A stretch of DNA of 64,000 nt from Bacteroidales bacterium (GTDB lineage Bacteria > Bacteroidota > Bacteroidia > Bacteroidales > F082): positions 1-64,000 of the forward strand of contig JAFZXP010000072.1 of NCBI GenBank assembly GCA_017616735.1, given 5' to 3'. How positions within the stretch are numbered: position 1 is the first letter of the stretch; every line of letters begins with the position of its first letter. Made by a program: the position numbers and the translations under genes. The notes under the pieces were generated by a model. That model had not been told where the DNA came from. It ran no database searches and saw only the letters and a list, made by a program, of their open reading frames with translations. This document shows positions 43,849 through 52,324 of the stretch, piece after piece.

Positions 43849-44568
43849 ATGGTATTTTTCCACGGCGCATTGATGGGGTTGACCCTCGCTACTATCTTCG
43901 GATTCGGCCCCGCGTTCTTTTTGCTGATACAGACAAGTATCAGCAAGGGCTTCAAGACTGCCATGCTGTTTGACAGCGGTGTCTTGTTGAGCGATATACT
44001 CGTGGTAATACTTATGATGATGACATCCATTCAGATTTCACTGGACGGCAGCCGCAATATGGTGGTGGCCGGAATCACAGCCGGGTTGATAATCATAGGG
44101 TTTGGCATCTTCACTTTCTACAGCAAGCCCGAAAAAATAGTGGCTCGTTCCGAGAAAAAGAGCGCCCAGCTTGAGGAGGTGGAGAAGAAATTTGAAAAGA
44201 TAGACCAACGACTTGACAAGATAGACGAAAAGTTCGACATCAAACGCGAAGGCCCTAGGTGGTACGTGTATCTGTCGAAAGGTTTTGTGATGAATATCTT
44301 CAACCCGTTTGTTTGGGTGTTTTGGATGGGATCGGTGGCAACAGTCTCAGGCTCTGATGTTTACGATGGCAATGAGTATTTTGTCACTTTGTTTTTCATG
44401 GGCACCTTCGCCACTGTCCTGGCCCTTGACATCTTGAAAATATTAGGCGCTTACTCCCTGAAGCGCTTCTTTACCGAAAAAAGAATGAAACTTCTCAACC
44501 AAGGTACAGGCGTGGTGCTTGCCCTTTGCGGTCTTATCTTAATAATCAGGGTACTTTTTTGCAGTTAA
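43849..44568 (+). CDS. LysE-family exporter with a coiled-coil loop
   Basis: The 239-residue membrane protein has about six hydrophobic segments in the LysE/RhtB arrangement (GALMGLTLATIFGFGPAFFLLIQTSI at the start, NIFNPFVWVFWMGSVATVSG in the second half). These export amino acids or other small molecules. Between TM3 and TM4 lies an insert of about 40 charged residues with heptad spacing (KKSAQLEEVEKKFEKIDQRL), probably a cytoplasmic coiled coil, which is common in Bacteroidetes members. The stop codon TAA is part of the first unit (AGTTAAC) of a heptamer array. Confidence 0.88.
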   Translation: MVFFHGALMGLTLATIFGFGPAFFLLIQTSISKGFKTAMLFDSGVLLSDILVVILMMMTSIQISLDGSRNMVVAGITAGLIIIGFGIFTFYSKPEKIVARSEKKSAQLEEVEKKFEKIDQRLDKIDEKFDIKREGPRWYVYLSKGFVMNIFNPFVWVFWMGSVATVSGSDVYDGNEYFVTLFFMGTFATVLALDILKILGAYSLKRFFTEKRMKLLNQGTGVVLALCGLILIIRVLFCS

Positions 44569-44604
44569 CAGTTGACAGTTGACAGTTGACAGTTAACAGT
44601 TGTA
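44563..44604 (+). repeat. Heptamer array after the LysE gene
   Basis: AGTTAAC, AGTTGAC three times, AGTTAAC, AGTTGTA in the direction of the LysE gene. The gene's TAA stop (44566-44568) is inside the first unit. Confidence 0.85.
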
Positions 44605-44633
44605 ATTCTGCTAAGAATACCAAAAATCTATCA

Positions 44634-44678
44634 CTAAGGTCTAAAGTCTAAGGTCTAAGGTCTAAAGTCTAAGGTCTA
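44634..44678 (-). repeat. Heptamer array after recJ
   Basis: On the minus strand from the recJ stop TAG (44678-44676): TAGACCT, TAGACTT, TAGACCT, TAGACCT, TAGACTT, TAGACCT, TAG. The unit type differs from the array 30 bp away that follows the convergent LysE gene. Confidence 0.85.
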
Positions 44679-46439
44679 AAACTTGATGTCTTTGACGTTG
44701 AGTTGAAGAGATGTTTTTCCTTGCCAGAAGTTTTCTTCAATCTGATAGCACATAGTGAACGGCTCTTTTTCATGGATGCGGCCGTATAAATCGCCTTTTT
44801 GGAAAGCTATGCCCGAAAACACATGATCGGTGTCGCCCTGTTGCATCACGCTGAGTTTGAGGTGCTTGCGGTTGCCAACGGCACGCGAGAAACCTGCGTC
44901 TATCACGTTGGGTGTCAGAAACACCGGTGCCAGGTTGCCCGGTCCGAACGGGGCAAACTGCTTCAGTATGCGCACAAACTTAGGAGTGATGTCGGTGAAG
45001 TTCAACTGTATGTCGACATTCAGCTCTGGAGTCATGTCATTTTCCTCCAGGTGCTCCGACACATATTTCTCGAACCGCTCCGAAAATTCCTGCAGGTTCT
45101 CGGGTTTAAGCGAAAGCCCCGCCGCGTATTTATGTCCGCCGAAGTGTTCCAGTATGTCGGAGCACGAGTCGATGGCGTCGTAGATATCGAAATTCTTGAT
45201 GGAACGGGCCGAGCCTGTCACCAGATTGCCCGAGCGTGTCAGCACTATGGTGGGGCGGTAGTAGCTGTCGGTGAGTCGCGACGCCACTATTCCGATAACT
45301 CCCTTATGCCAGTTTTCGTTGAAAATCACTGTGCTCTTGGCGTTGCGCATCTTCTGGTCGGCGTCTATCATCTGCAGAGCCTGTTCGGTGATGGCGTTGT
45401 CGAGCTCGCGACGGTGAGAGTTAAGGTCGTTGATGCCCGATGCCAGTTTTTCGGCATGATTGTAGTTGGTTGCCAACAACAGTCGCACCGAATCGCTCGC
45501 CTTTTCCAGACGGCCGGCCGCATTGATACGCGGACCGATCAAAAACACCAAATCGCTTATTGTGAGCTCTCTTTCCAAAACATTCTGCGAGTCGGCTTCC
45601 GATGAGGCATCCTCAGCGCGACGGTGAATGTTGGCATGACGCAGCACCGCCTCAATGCCCGGACGAGGGTTTTTGTTCAAAAGTTTCAGTCCGAAATAAG
45701 CCAGCACACGGTTTTCGCCTGTGATCGGCACAATGTCGGCGGCTATACTGACCGCAACATAATCAAGCAGCGCGTACACTTCCTCTATCGGACGGCCAAG
45801 GCGCATCGACAAGGCCGTGACAAGTTTGAATCCCACGCCGCAACCCGACAACTCGTTGTAGGGATATTCGCAATCGGGCCGCTTGCTGTCGAGCACTGCC
45901 ACGGCGCGTGGTATCACTTCGTCGGGGCGGTGATGGTCGCAAATAATGAAATCGACGCCGCGCTCATTGGCATAGTCAATCTTTTCAACCGCCTTGATAC
46001 CGCAGTCGAGCACTATTACCAAACCGAAACCGTTGTCGGCGGCGTAGTCAATGCCTTTGTATGAAATTCCGTAACCTTCTTCGTAGCGGTCGGGAATGTA
46101 AAACTCTATCTTCTTTTTGTTGACAAAATTCTTCAGGTAGGTGTAAATCAGAGCCACGGCAGTGGTGCCGTCAACATCATAGTCGCCGTAGATGAGTATT
46201 TTTTCACCGTCATTCATGGCGCGCTGCAAACGGTCGACAGCTTTGTCCATATCCTTCATCAGAAATGGGTCGTGAAGCTGTGAAAGCGACGGGCGGAAGA
46301 AATTTTTTGCCTCTTCGTAGTTGGTGATGCCACGCTGAATCAACAAAACGGCTAAATTCTCGTCGATGCCTAACGACTCCGACAAGCTCTTAACCAATTG
46401 TGTATCCACATTTTGTGCTAAAATCCAGCGCGTTTCCAA
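44676..46439 (-). CDS. recJ: Single-stranded-DNA-specific exonuclease RecJ
   Basis: The proposed TTG start at 46439 gives 587 residues beginning LETRWILAQ (read as Met). The frame is open further upstream, with ATGs at 46478 and beyond, but a well-formed promoter at 46461-46491 would put transcription start near 46457, after those ATGs. The protein has the DHH-family motifs YGDYDVDGTTA, VLDCGIKA and ICDHHRPDE, and the DHHA1 motif GGHKYAAGLSL. RecJ digests single strands 5' to 3' in recombination and repair. Its stop begins a heptamer array. Confidence 0.93.
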   Translation of the reverse strand: METRWILAQNVDTQLVKSLSESLGIDENLAVLLIQRGITNYEEAKNFFRPSLSQLHDPFLMKDMDKAVDRLQRAMNDGEKILIYGDYDVDGTTAVALIYTYLKNFVNKKKIEFYIPDRYEEGYGISYKGIDYAADNGFGLVIVLDCGIKAVEKIDYANERGVDFIICDHHRPDEVIPRAVAVLDSKRPDCEYPYNELSGCGVGFKLVTALSMRLGRPIEEVYALLDYVAVSIAADIVPITGENRVLAYFGLKLLNKNPRPGIEAVLRHANIHRRAEDASSEADSQNVLERELTISDLVFLIGPRINAAGRLEKASDSVRLLLATNYNHAEKLASGINDLNSHRRELDNAITEQALQMIDADQKMRNAKSTVIFNENWHKGVIGIVASRLTDSYYRPTIVLTRSGNLVTGSARSIKNFDIYDAIDSCSDILEHFGGHKYAAGLSLKPENLQEFSERFEKYVSEHLEENDMTPELNVDIQLNFTDITPKFVRILKQFAPFGPGNLAPVFLTPNVIDAGFSRAVGNRKHLKLSVMQQGDTDHVFSGIAFQKGDLYGRIHEKEPFTMCYQIEENFWQGKTSLQLNVKDIKF

Positions 46440-46460
46440 TGCAAAAACTTTTTTAACTCG

Positions 46461-46491
46461 CAAAATTACAAAAAACATATGGTTTTTGCAA
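46461..46491 (-). promoter_or_regulatory. Promoter of recJ
   Basis: On the minus strand TAATTTTG (46468-46461) and TTG (46491-46489) are 20 bp apart. This position decides the recJ start: only codons downstream of about 46457 can be used, which favours TTG at 46439. Confidence 0.65.
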
Positions 46492-46588
46492 GAAAAAATA
46501 TCAAAAAAATGCAAATGCCTGTTATTCATGACAGTTAGCATCCTAAAAAAATCTTTTAACTTTTAACCTTTATCTTTTATCTTTTTAT

Positions 46589-46596
46589 TATATTTG
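46589..46596 (+). promoter_or_regulatory. -7 box (TATATTTG) of purH
   Basis: TATATTTG followed by CAAC, ending 22 bp before the ATG at 46619. It also shows that the in-frame ATG codon at 46601 is too close to the box to be the likely start. Confidence 0.6.
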
Positions 46597-46618
46597 CAAC
46601 TTGATACTTTTACATCTT

Positions 46619-48112
46619 ATGGAATCAAAAAAAATTAAAAGTTGCTTGATATCAGTCTTTTATAAGACGGATTTAGATAAAATAGTCGCTTTACTCAAAC
46701 AAAATGGCGTTCAAATTTACGCCACTGGCGGAACTCTCGATTTTATCAAAAAACTTGACGACACAGTGCGTTCGGTCGAGTCGTTGACAGGCTATCCTTC
46801 AATTTTGGGCGGCCGAGTCAAGACATTGCATCCGAAAGTGTTCGGCGGCATACTCGGACGTCTCGACAACCAGTCGGATATTGAGGAAATGCGTCAATAT
46901 GAGATACCGGCTCTTGACCTGGTGATTGTCGACCTTTATCCGTTTGAGGAAACGGTTCGTAACACCTCCGACCAATCACAAATCATCGAGAAAATCGATA
47001 TCGGAGGCATCTCGCTCATCCGCGCTGGTGCCAAAAACTTCAACGACTGCCTCATAGTGCCTTCGTCCGACTACTACAAGGAATTCATGGAGATGTACGA
47101 GCGCCAGAACGGCTGCACCACGCTTGATGACCGCAGACGTTTCGCGCGCTATGCCTTCCAAACCAGTTCGCACTACGACACAGCCATTTTCAATTGGTTC
47201 TCGGGCAGCACCGACACACCTTTGCGCTACGGCGAAAACCCTCATCAGCAAGCTGTGTTCAAGGGCAATCTTGAAGAGGTGTTCGAGAAGTTGCACGGCA
47301 AAGATCTTTCATACAACAATTTGCTCGATTTGGAAGCAGGCCTTAATCTGATCCGCGAATTCGACGAGCCAACTTTTGCCATCTTGAAGCACAACAACCC
47401 TTGCGGCATAGCTTCACGGCCAACCATTGCCGAGGCTTACGACGCGGCTTTGGCCGGCGATCCGGTATCGGCCTTCGGCGGAGTGTTTGTCAGCAATCGC
47501 GTAATCGACCTAAAGACTGCCAAAGAGATGAACAAAATGTTCTTCGAAGTGTGCGTGGCTCCGGGCTATGAGGATGGCGTGCTCGACATTCTGTTCTCGA
47601 AGAAAAACCGTATAGTGCTTAAGCTGAAATCAAACGATTTCCCTAAAAAAGTCTACAAATCGGCACTTAATGGCATACTTGAGCAAGATCGCGACATGCA
47701 TATGGAAACAGCTGCCGATTTCACTCCGGTCACTAATAAAACCATCAACAACCAGCAGGACATCGACGATTTGATTTTTGCCAACAAGATAGTGAAACAC
47801 AGCCGTTCCAACGCCATTGTGCTGGCCAAAAACAAACAGCTTTACGCTTCGGGCATCGGACAGACATCGCGTGTTGACGCACTGAAACAGGCTATTGCCA
47901 AGGCCAACAGCTTTAACTTCAACCTCAACGGCGCAGTGTTGGCTTCAGACGCGTTTTTCCCGTTCTCCGACTGCGTTGAGATAGCTAGCGAGGCCGGCAT
48001 CAAATCAATAGTTCAGCCGGGCGGCTCGGTGCGCGACCAAGAGTCGATCGACGCATGCAACAAGCTAGGAATAGCAATGGTATTCACAGGTTACAGACAT
48101 TTCAAACACTAA
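46619..48112 (+). CDS. purH: Bifunctional AICAR formyltransferase/IMP cyclohydrolase
   Basis: From 46619 the product has 497 residues. The N-terminal cyclohydrolase has SCLISVFYKTDL, IYATGGTLDFI, and GGRVKTLHPKVFGGIL. The transformylase part has RYGENPHQQAVF, LKHNNPCGIA, DPVSAFGG, and the Lys-His region KHSRSNAIVLAKN. PurH performs the last two steps to IMP, which guaB (19853) then commits to GMP. It is 6 bp from mreB, which suggests shared transcription, an order I have seen in other Bacteroidetes. Confidence 0.96.
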   Translation: MESKKIKSCLISVFYKTDLDKIVALLKQNGVQIYATGGTLDFIKKLDDTVRSVESLTGYPSILGGRVKTLHPKVFGGILGRLDNQSDIEEMRQYEIPALDLVIVDLYPFEETVRNTSDQSQIIEKIDIGGISLIRAGAKNFNDCLIVPSSDYYKEFMEMYERQNGCTTLDDRRRFARYAFQTSSHYDTAIFNWFSGSTDTPLRYGENPHQQAVFKGNLEEVFEKLHGKDLSYNNLLDLEAGLNLIREFDEPTFAILKHNNPCGIASRPTIAEAYDAALAGDPVSAFGGVFVSNRVIDLKTAKEMNKMFFEVCVAPGYEDGVLDILFSKKNRIVLKLKSNDFPKKVYKSALNGILEQDRDMHMETAADFTPVTNKTINNQQDIDDLIFANKIVKHSRSNAIVLAKNKQLYASGIGQTSRVDALKQAIAKANSFNFNLNGAVLASDAFFPFSDCVEIASEAGIKSIVQPGGSVRDQESIDACNKLGIAMVFTGYRHFKH

Positions 48113-48118
48113 AATAAT

Positions 48119-49141
48119 ATGGGATTATTTTCATTTTTCGATAAAGAACTGGCAATAGACCTCGGAACAGCCAACACCATCATCATGAACAACGACAAGG
48201 TGGTTGTCGACGAGCCTTCAATCGTTGCCATTCAGCGTGACACACAGCAGATTATGGCTGTGGGCAAGCGCGCCATGATGATGCATGGAAAAACACACGA
48301 GAACATTAAGACTATCAGGCCTTTGCGTGACGGCGTCATAGCCGACTTCCAGGCTGCTGAATATATGCTGCGTGAGATGATCAAGATGATCAATTTCCGC
48401 AGTTCAATCTTCCCTCCGGCGCTGAAAATGGTTATCTGCATACCTTCGGGTATCACCGAGGTGGAGGAGCGCGCTGTTAAAGACAGTGCCGAACAGGCCG
48501 GAGCCAAAGAAGTGCGTCTTATCCACGAGCCTATGGCAGCCGCTATCGGTATCGGCATAGACGTGCTCGAACCTATGGGCAATATGATTGTCGATATCGG
48601 AGGCGGTACTTCGGAAATCGCTGTCATAGCCTTGGGCGGCATAGTTACCAACAAGTCAATCCGTATAGCCGGTGACGACTTCAACGACGAGATTCTTGAA
48701 TTCATGCGTAAAGAGCACAACCTGAACATTGGTGAGCGCACAGCCGAGCTTATCAAGATAGAAGTGGGCGCCGCCATTCAAGAACTCGACAATCCGCCTG
48801 AGGATTATGCCGTGCACGGTCGCGACATGCTTACAGGTATTCCTAAAGAAGTGAAAGTCAACTACAAGGAAATTGCTCACTGTCTTGACAAGAGCGTGTC
48901 GAAGATAGAGACAGCCGTGCTTAACACTCTTGAGACAACACCTCCTGAGCTTTCGGCCGATATCTACCGCACAGGTATTTACCTTACCGGTGGCGGCGCT
49001 TTGCTGCGCGGACTCGACAAACGTTTGCACGACCGCACACAGTTGCCGATACACGTGGCCGAAGACCCTCTGCGCGCCGTGGCACGCGGTACGGCTATCG
49101 CACTCAAAAACTTTGACGGTTTCCCGTTCCTTATCAAGTAA
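48119..49141 (+). CDS. mreB: Rod shape-determining protein MreB
   Basis: The 340-residue actin-like protein shows the phosphate loops DLGTANTIIM and DIGGGTSEIAV, LIHEPMAAAIGIG, and the C-terminal GGGALLRGLDKRL. It polymerises under the membrane and guides lateral wall synthesis, so the cells are probably rods. mreC follows after 2 bp. Confidence 0.97.
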   Translation: MGLFSFFDKELAIDLGTANTIIMNNDKVVVDEPSIVAIQRDTQQIMAVGKRAMMMHGKTHENIKTIRPLRDGVIADFQAAEYMLREMIKMINFRSSIFPPALKMVICIPSGITEVEERAVKDSAEQAGAKEVRLIHEPMAAAIGIGIDVLEPMGNMIVDIGGGTSEIAVIALGGIVTNKSIRIAGDDFNDEILEFMRKEHNLNIGERTAELIKIEVGAAIQELDNPPEDYAVHGRDMLTGIPKEVKVNYKEIAHCLDKSVSKIETAVLNTLETTPPELSADIYRTGIYLTGGGALLRGLDKRLHDRTQLPIHVAEDPLRAVARGTAIALKNFDGFPFLIK

Positions 49142-49143
49142 GG

Positions 49144-49944
49144 ATGTACAACCTGCTGGTTTTTATAAGAAAATACAGCGCCACTATTGTGTTTGTGCTG
49201 CTTGAATTGCTGTGTCTTATCATGGTGATACAAAGCCTGCCTTACCATAACCGGAAAATGGCGGGTGTGGCCAACAGCATTTCAGGCTCGATACATACCA
49301 CCACGTCCAACTGGGCCGATTACATGAGTCTCAAAAGCGAGAATGAACAGTTGGCCCGGCAAAACGCATTGTTGCTGAGCCGTCTGACCGATGTAAACAC
49401 CGAACACGATACTCTGATAACCAACGATTTATACACATTCATGCCGGCTCATGTCATCAACAACAGCCTTGACCGATACAACAACTACATCCTGATTGAC
49501 AAAGGCCGGGCCGATGGGGTGGAACCCGACATGGGTGTGATATGCGACCAAGGCGTGGTGGGCAAGGTGATCAACGTAACCACCAACTTTGCCTCGGTAA
49601 TGAGCGTGCTCAACAGTTATTCTGTCATAAGCGGGCGATTCAAAGACAACCAATACGTTGCCAACGTGGTGTGGGACAATGTCAATTACCAGTACGGACA
49701 GGTGCGCGACATACCGTCACATCTGATTATCGAAAAAGGCGACACTTTGGTCACGAGCGGTTTTTCCAACTCATTCCCGCCCGAGATTCCGGTCGGCACC
49801 ATAGAAGCAACCGACAACGACGACAACGACGCATTCATCACCGCCAAGCTGAGATTCACCACTAATTTCAGCACCTTGCGTCATGTTTACGTGGTAAAAA
49901 ATAATTTTCAAACCGAAATAGATTCGCTATGTATACAAAATTGA
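49144..49944 (+). CDS. mreC: Rod shape-determining protein MreC
   Basis: The 266-residue protein has one N-terminal membrane helix (ATIVFVLLELLCLIMVIQSL), a coiled coil (YMSLKSENEQLARQNALLLSRL) and the beta-sandwich pair typical of MreC (NNYILIDKGRADGVEPDMGV, YQYGQVRDIPSHLIIEKGDTL, FPPEIPVGTI). It links MreB to periplasmic wall enzymes. It overlaps mreD by 16 bp. Confidence 0.94.
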   Translation: MYNLLVFIRKYSATIVFVLLELLCLIMVIQSLPYHNRKMAGVANSISGSIHTTTSNWADYMSLKSENEQLARQNALLLSRLTDVNTEHDTLITNDLYTFMPAHVINNSLDRYNNYILIDKGRADGVEPDMGVICDQGVVGKVINVTTNFASVMSVLNSYSVISGRFKDNQYVANVVWDNVNYQYGQVRDIPSHLIIEKGDTLVTSGFSNSFPPEIPVGTIEATDNDDNDAFITAKLRFTTNFSTLRHVYVVKNNFQTEIDSLCIQN

Positions 49945-50438
49945 TACGTAACATATTATTGTTCTTCGGTTTGCTTGTCATGCAGCTGTTCATTTGCGAT
50001 AATATCCGATTTGGCGGCTACGTGAAACCTTGTGTTTACATATTGTTTGTGATGCTTATGCCTTTCAGCAGTTCGCGCGTCAAGCTGATGTTCAACGGTT
50101 TTCTGATAGGAATGGCTGTAGATATCTATAATGGCACACCAGGGCTCAATGCCGCGGCCATGGTGCTGATAGCTTACCTGAGGCCATACATTATCTCTCT
50201 GATGACTCGCAAAAACGAACTCGAAGGCAAAACATATCCTTCAATCGCCGAAATGGAAATCAAGTGGTTTTCAATATATGCGGCTTTGCTGCTGATCATA
50301 CACAACCTGACTCTGTTTTTGCTCGAGGCATTCAGTTTCAGGCTTTTCCATCAGGTATTGCTCGAAGTGCTTATTAGCGTGCCTGTATCCTTGATTTTGA
50401 TAATTGTATTTTGTTACGTAATAAAACCTTTAAAATAA
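49929..50438 (+). CDS. mreD: Rod shape-determining protein MreD
   Basis: A 169-residue inner-membrane protein with about five hydrophobic segments (LLFFGLLVMQLFICDNI, LMFNGFLIGMAVDIYNGTPGLNAAAMVLIAYLRP). Position after mreC with a 16-bp overlap, and the DIYNGTPGLNAAA motif, identify it. In most Bacteroidetes mreD is followed by penicillin-binding protein 2 and rodA. Here a TlpA-like lipoprotein follows instead. Confidence 0.9.
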   Translation: MYTKLIRNILLFFGLLVMQLFICDNIRFGGYVKPCVYILFVMLMPFSSSRVKLMFNGFLIGMAVDIYNGTPGLNAAAMVLIAYLRPYIISLMTRKNELEGKTYPSIAEMEIKWFSIYAALLLIIHNLTLFLLEAFSFRLFHQVLLEVLISVPVSLILIIVFCYVIKPLK

Positions 50439-50448
50439 TAACTTAATC

Positions 50449-51456
50449 ATGAAAAAAGTATTAATCGCATTGTTGGTCATGATAGGATTGGTATCATGCA
50501 ACGGGGGTAAAACCTTTAAAATCACTGTTAATCTTGAAAATTCAACCGGTAAGACCGTCACGTTGCAGAAATACGACGGATCAACGCTTATGACTCTTCA
50601 AAACGCTGTGGCTAAAAATAATACAGTAGTATTCAAGGTGGAAAAGAGCGTAATCTCTGACGGAATGCAGATTATAATTGACGGCTGGCGTCGCCCTGTG
50701 GTATTCTTCCCTGATAATCAGGATATTACAATCACCGGTGACTATCAAAAAGCCGGCGGTATAAAGGCAACTGGTTCGGCAATGCAGGCCAGCCTCAACA
50801 GTTTTGACGAGGAGTTCAACAAGCTTCAGGATGAGGAGGAAATGAAACTTTACGCCATAATGTATGTGAAGGAAAACATTGAGAACGCAACCGGAGCTTA
50901 CGTCATGTATCGTTACAAGTGGGCTTTTTCAGAAAGGGATATGAAAGATTTGTGCAACGCCATGCCAATTGATATGAAATGCGGATACAAATCGCTTATC
51001 GCCGATTATTTGCAGGATTTGTCAAGAGTTAGCGCCGGACAGCCTTACACCAACATTATTCAGAACGATGTCAACGGCAATCCTATGGAGCTTGCTTCGG
51101 TGATTGGTACGGCCAAAGTCATTATCGTCGACTTCTGGGCATCATGGTGCCCCGACTGCCGTAAGGAAAATCCTGAACTTGTGAAGATTTACAACGAATA
51201 CAAGAACAAAGGTGTGGATATCTTCAGCGTTTCGCTCGACACCGACCCAGCGGCATGGAAAAAAGCCATTGCCGACGATAATCTGGCTTGGCCGCATCAT
51301 GTCAGCGACTTACAAGGCTGGAAAAATAAGGCTGCCGGCGATTACTGCATATCATTCATTCCGCAGAATGTCATTCTCGACCAAAATGGCGTTATTGTCA
51401 AGCGTAACGTGTCAATCAACGACCTGAGAGAGGCGATTGTCTCTGTTATTAATTAG
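50449..51456 (+). CDS. TlpA-like thiol-disulfide oxidoreductase, lipoprotein
   Basis: The 335-residue protein has a lipoprotein signal (ALLVMIGLVSCNGG, Cys17), an N-terminal DUF4369-like beta domain (residues about 22-110, KTVTLQKYDGSTLMTLQNA) and a C-terminal thioredoxin fold with VDFWASWCPDCRKENPEL at about 215-232 (CPDC active site). Such proteins reduce or isomerise disulfides in the periplasm. The stop codon TAG starts a heptamer array. It is 10 bp after mreD and could be on its transcript. Confidence 0.9.
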   Translation: MKKVLIALLVMIGLVSCNGGKTFKITVNLENSTGKTVTLQKYDGSTLMTLQNAVAKNNTVVFKVEKSVISDGMQIIIDGWRRPVVFFPDNQDITITGDYQKAGGIKATGSAMQASLNSFDEEFNKLQDEEEMKLYAIMYVKENIENATGAYVMYRYKWAFSERDMKDLCNAMPIDMKCGYKSLIADYLQDLSRVSAGQPYTNIIQNDVNGNPMELASVIGTAKVIIVDFWASWCPDCRKENPELVKIYNEYKNKGVDIFSVSLDTDPAAWKKAIADDNLAWPHHVSDLQGWKNKAAGDYCISFIPQNVILDQNGVIVKRNVSINDLREAIVSVIN

Positions 51457-51530
51457 TCTTTAGTCTTTAGTCTTTAGTCTTTAGTGATAAGGTTTTCTAA
51501 CGACTAAAGACTAACGACTAGCGACTAAAA
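51454..51530. repeat. Inverted heptamer arrays after the TlpA-like gene
   Basis: The stop TAG begins TAGTCTT four times and TAGTGAT. A 15-bp spacer follows. The other strand then shows TAGTCGC, TAGTCGT, TAGTCTT, TAGTCGT, TAGAAAA. The halves are partly complementary. No minus-strand gene ends here, as at 25245-25332. Confidence 0.8.
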
Positions 51531-51560
51531 ATGAAAAAATCGCAATTTTTTTCATTTTTT
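51531..51560 (+). terminator. Probable terminator after the TlpA-like gene
   Basis: ATGAAAAAA and TTTTTTTCAT form an AT-rich stem around a short TCGCAA loop, followed by a run of T. It lies just after the heptamer arrays and before the promoter of the ABC exporter operon. Confidence 0.55.
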
Positions 51561-51562
51561 TC

Positions 51563-51591
51563 TTGCATGTAAAAAATATTTACTATTTTTG
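51563..51591 (+). promoter_or_regulatory. Promoter of the MacAB-type exporter operon
   Basis: TTG at 51563-51565 and TATTTTTG at 51584-51591, 18 bp apart. The ATG of the first gene is at 51617. Confidence 0.65.
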
Positions 51592-51616
51592 CAGTGTCTT
51601 AGATACGTAATACACT

Positions 51617-52324
51617 ATGATAAAGCTTGAGAATATAAACAAGACTTATTTCGGAGCGCAGCCGTTGCACGTGCTAAAAGGCATCAACCTTGAGGTGGCC
51701 GAGGGCGAGCTGGTGTCGATTATGGGCGCGTCGGGTTCGGGTAAGTCCACCTTATTAAATATATTGGGTATCCTCGACAACTACGACGAAGGCGATTATT
51801 ACCTGGCCGGTAAGTTGGTGAAGAATCTTTCCGAGAACCAGGCGGCGGAGTTCCGCAACAAGCTGATAGGCTTCATTTTCCAGTCGTTTAACCTGATTCC
51901 GTTCAAGACTGCACTCGAAAACGTGGCACTGCCTCTGTTTTATCAAGGTGTGAACCGTAAGAAGCGCAATATGATGGCGATGGAGTATCTCGAGCGCTTC
52001 GGCTTGAAAGACTGGGCCGACCATTATCCGAACGAGCTTTCGGGCGGTCAGAAACAGCGTGTGTCAATAGCCCGCGCTCTGGTAACTTCACCCAAGCTTA
52101 TCCTTGCCGACGAACCGACCGGCGCTTTGGACAGCAAGACATCAGCCGAGGTGATGCAGATTTTGCGTGAGGTGAATGCTACTGGAATCACCATGGTGGT
52201 TGTCACTCACGAACGTGGAATAGCCAATCTTACAAAGAAAATTGTGCATCTCAAAGACGGTATCATAGAGTCGGTTGAGGAAAACGACCCTGATAAAATG
52301 GATTTCACAAAAGAGATAAAGTAA
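51617..52324 (+). CDS. ABC transporter ATP-binding protein (MacB/LolD type)
   Basis: The 235-residue ATPase has Walker A GASGSGKST, Q-loop FIFQSFNLIP, signature LSGGQKQR and Walker B LILADEPTGALD, with the MacB/LolD type of spacing. It powers the two FtsX-like permeases that follow. The stop overlaps the first permease start (TAATG). In E. coli the MacB ATPase and permease are one protein; here they are separate, as is usual in Bacteroidetes. Confidence 0.94.
   Translation: MIKLENINKTYFGAQPLHVLKGINLEVAEGELVSIMGASGSGKSTLLNILGILDNYDEGDYYLAGKLVKNLSENQAAEFRNKLIGFIFQSFNLIPFKTALENVALPLFYQGVNRKKRNMMAMEYLERFGLKDWADHYPNELSGGQKQRVSIARALVTSPKLILADEPTGALDSKTSAEVMQILREVNATGITMVVVTHERGIANLTKKIVHLKDGIIESVEENDPDKMDFTKEIK

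Noticed and set aside
44799..45605. Long open frame on the plus strand opposite recJ
   Set aside because: Same reason: a shadow of a conserved gene, with no start signals or motifs.
46478..46541. ATG codons upstream of 46439 as the recJ start
   Set aside because: They lie upstream of the predicted transcription start and add residues unlike other RecJ N-termini.
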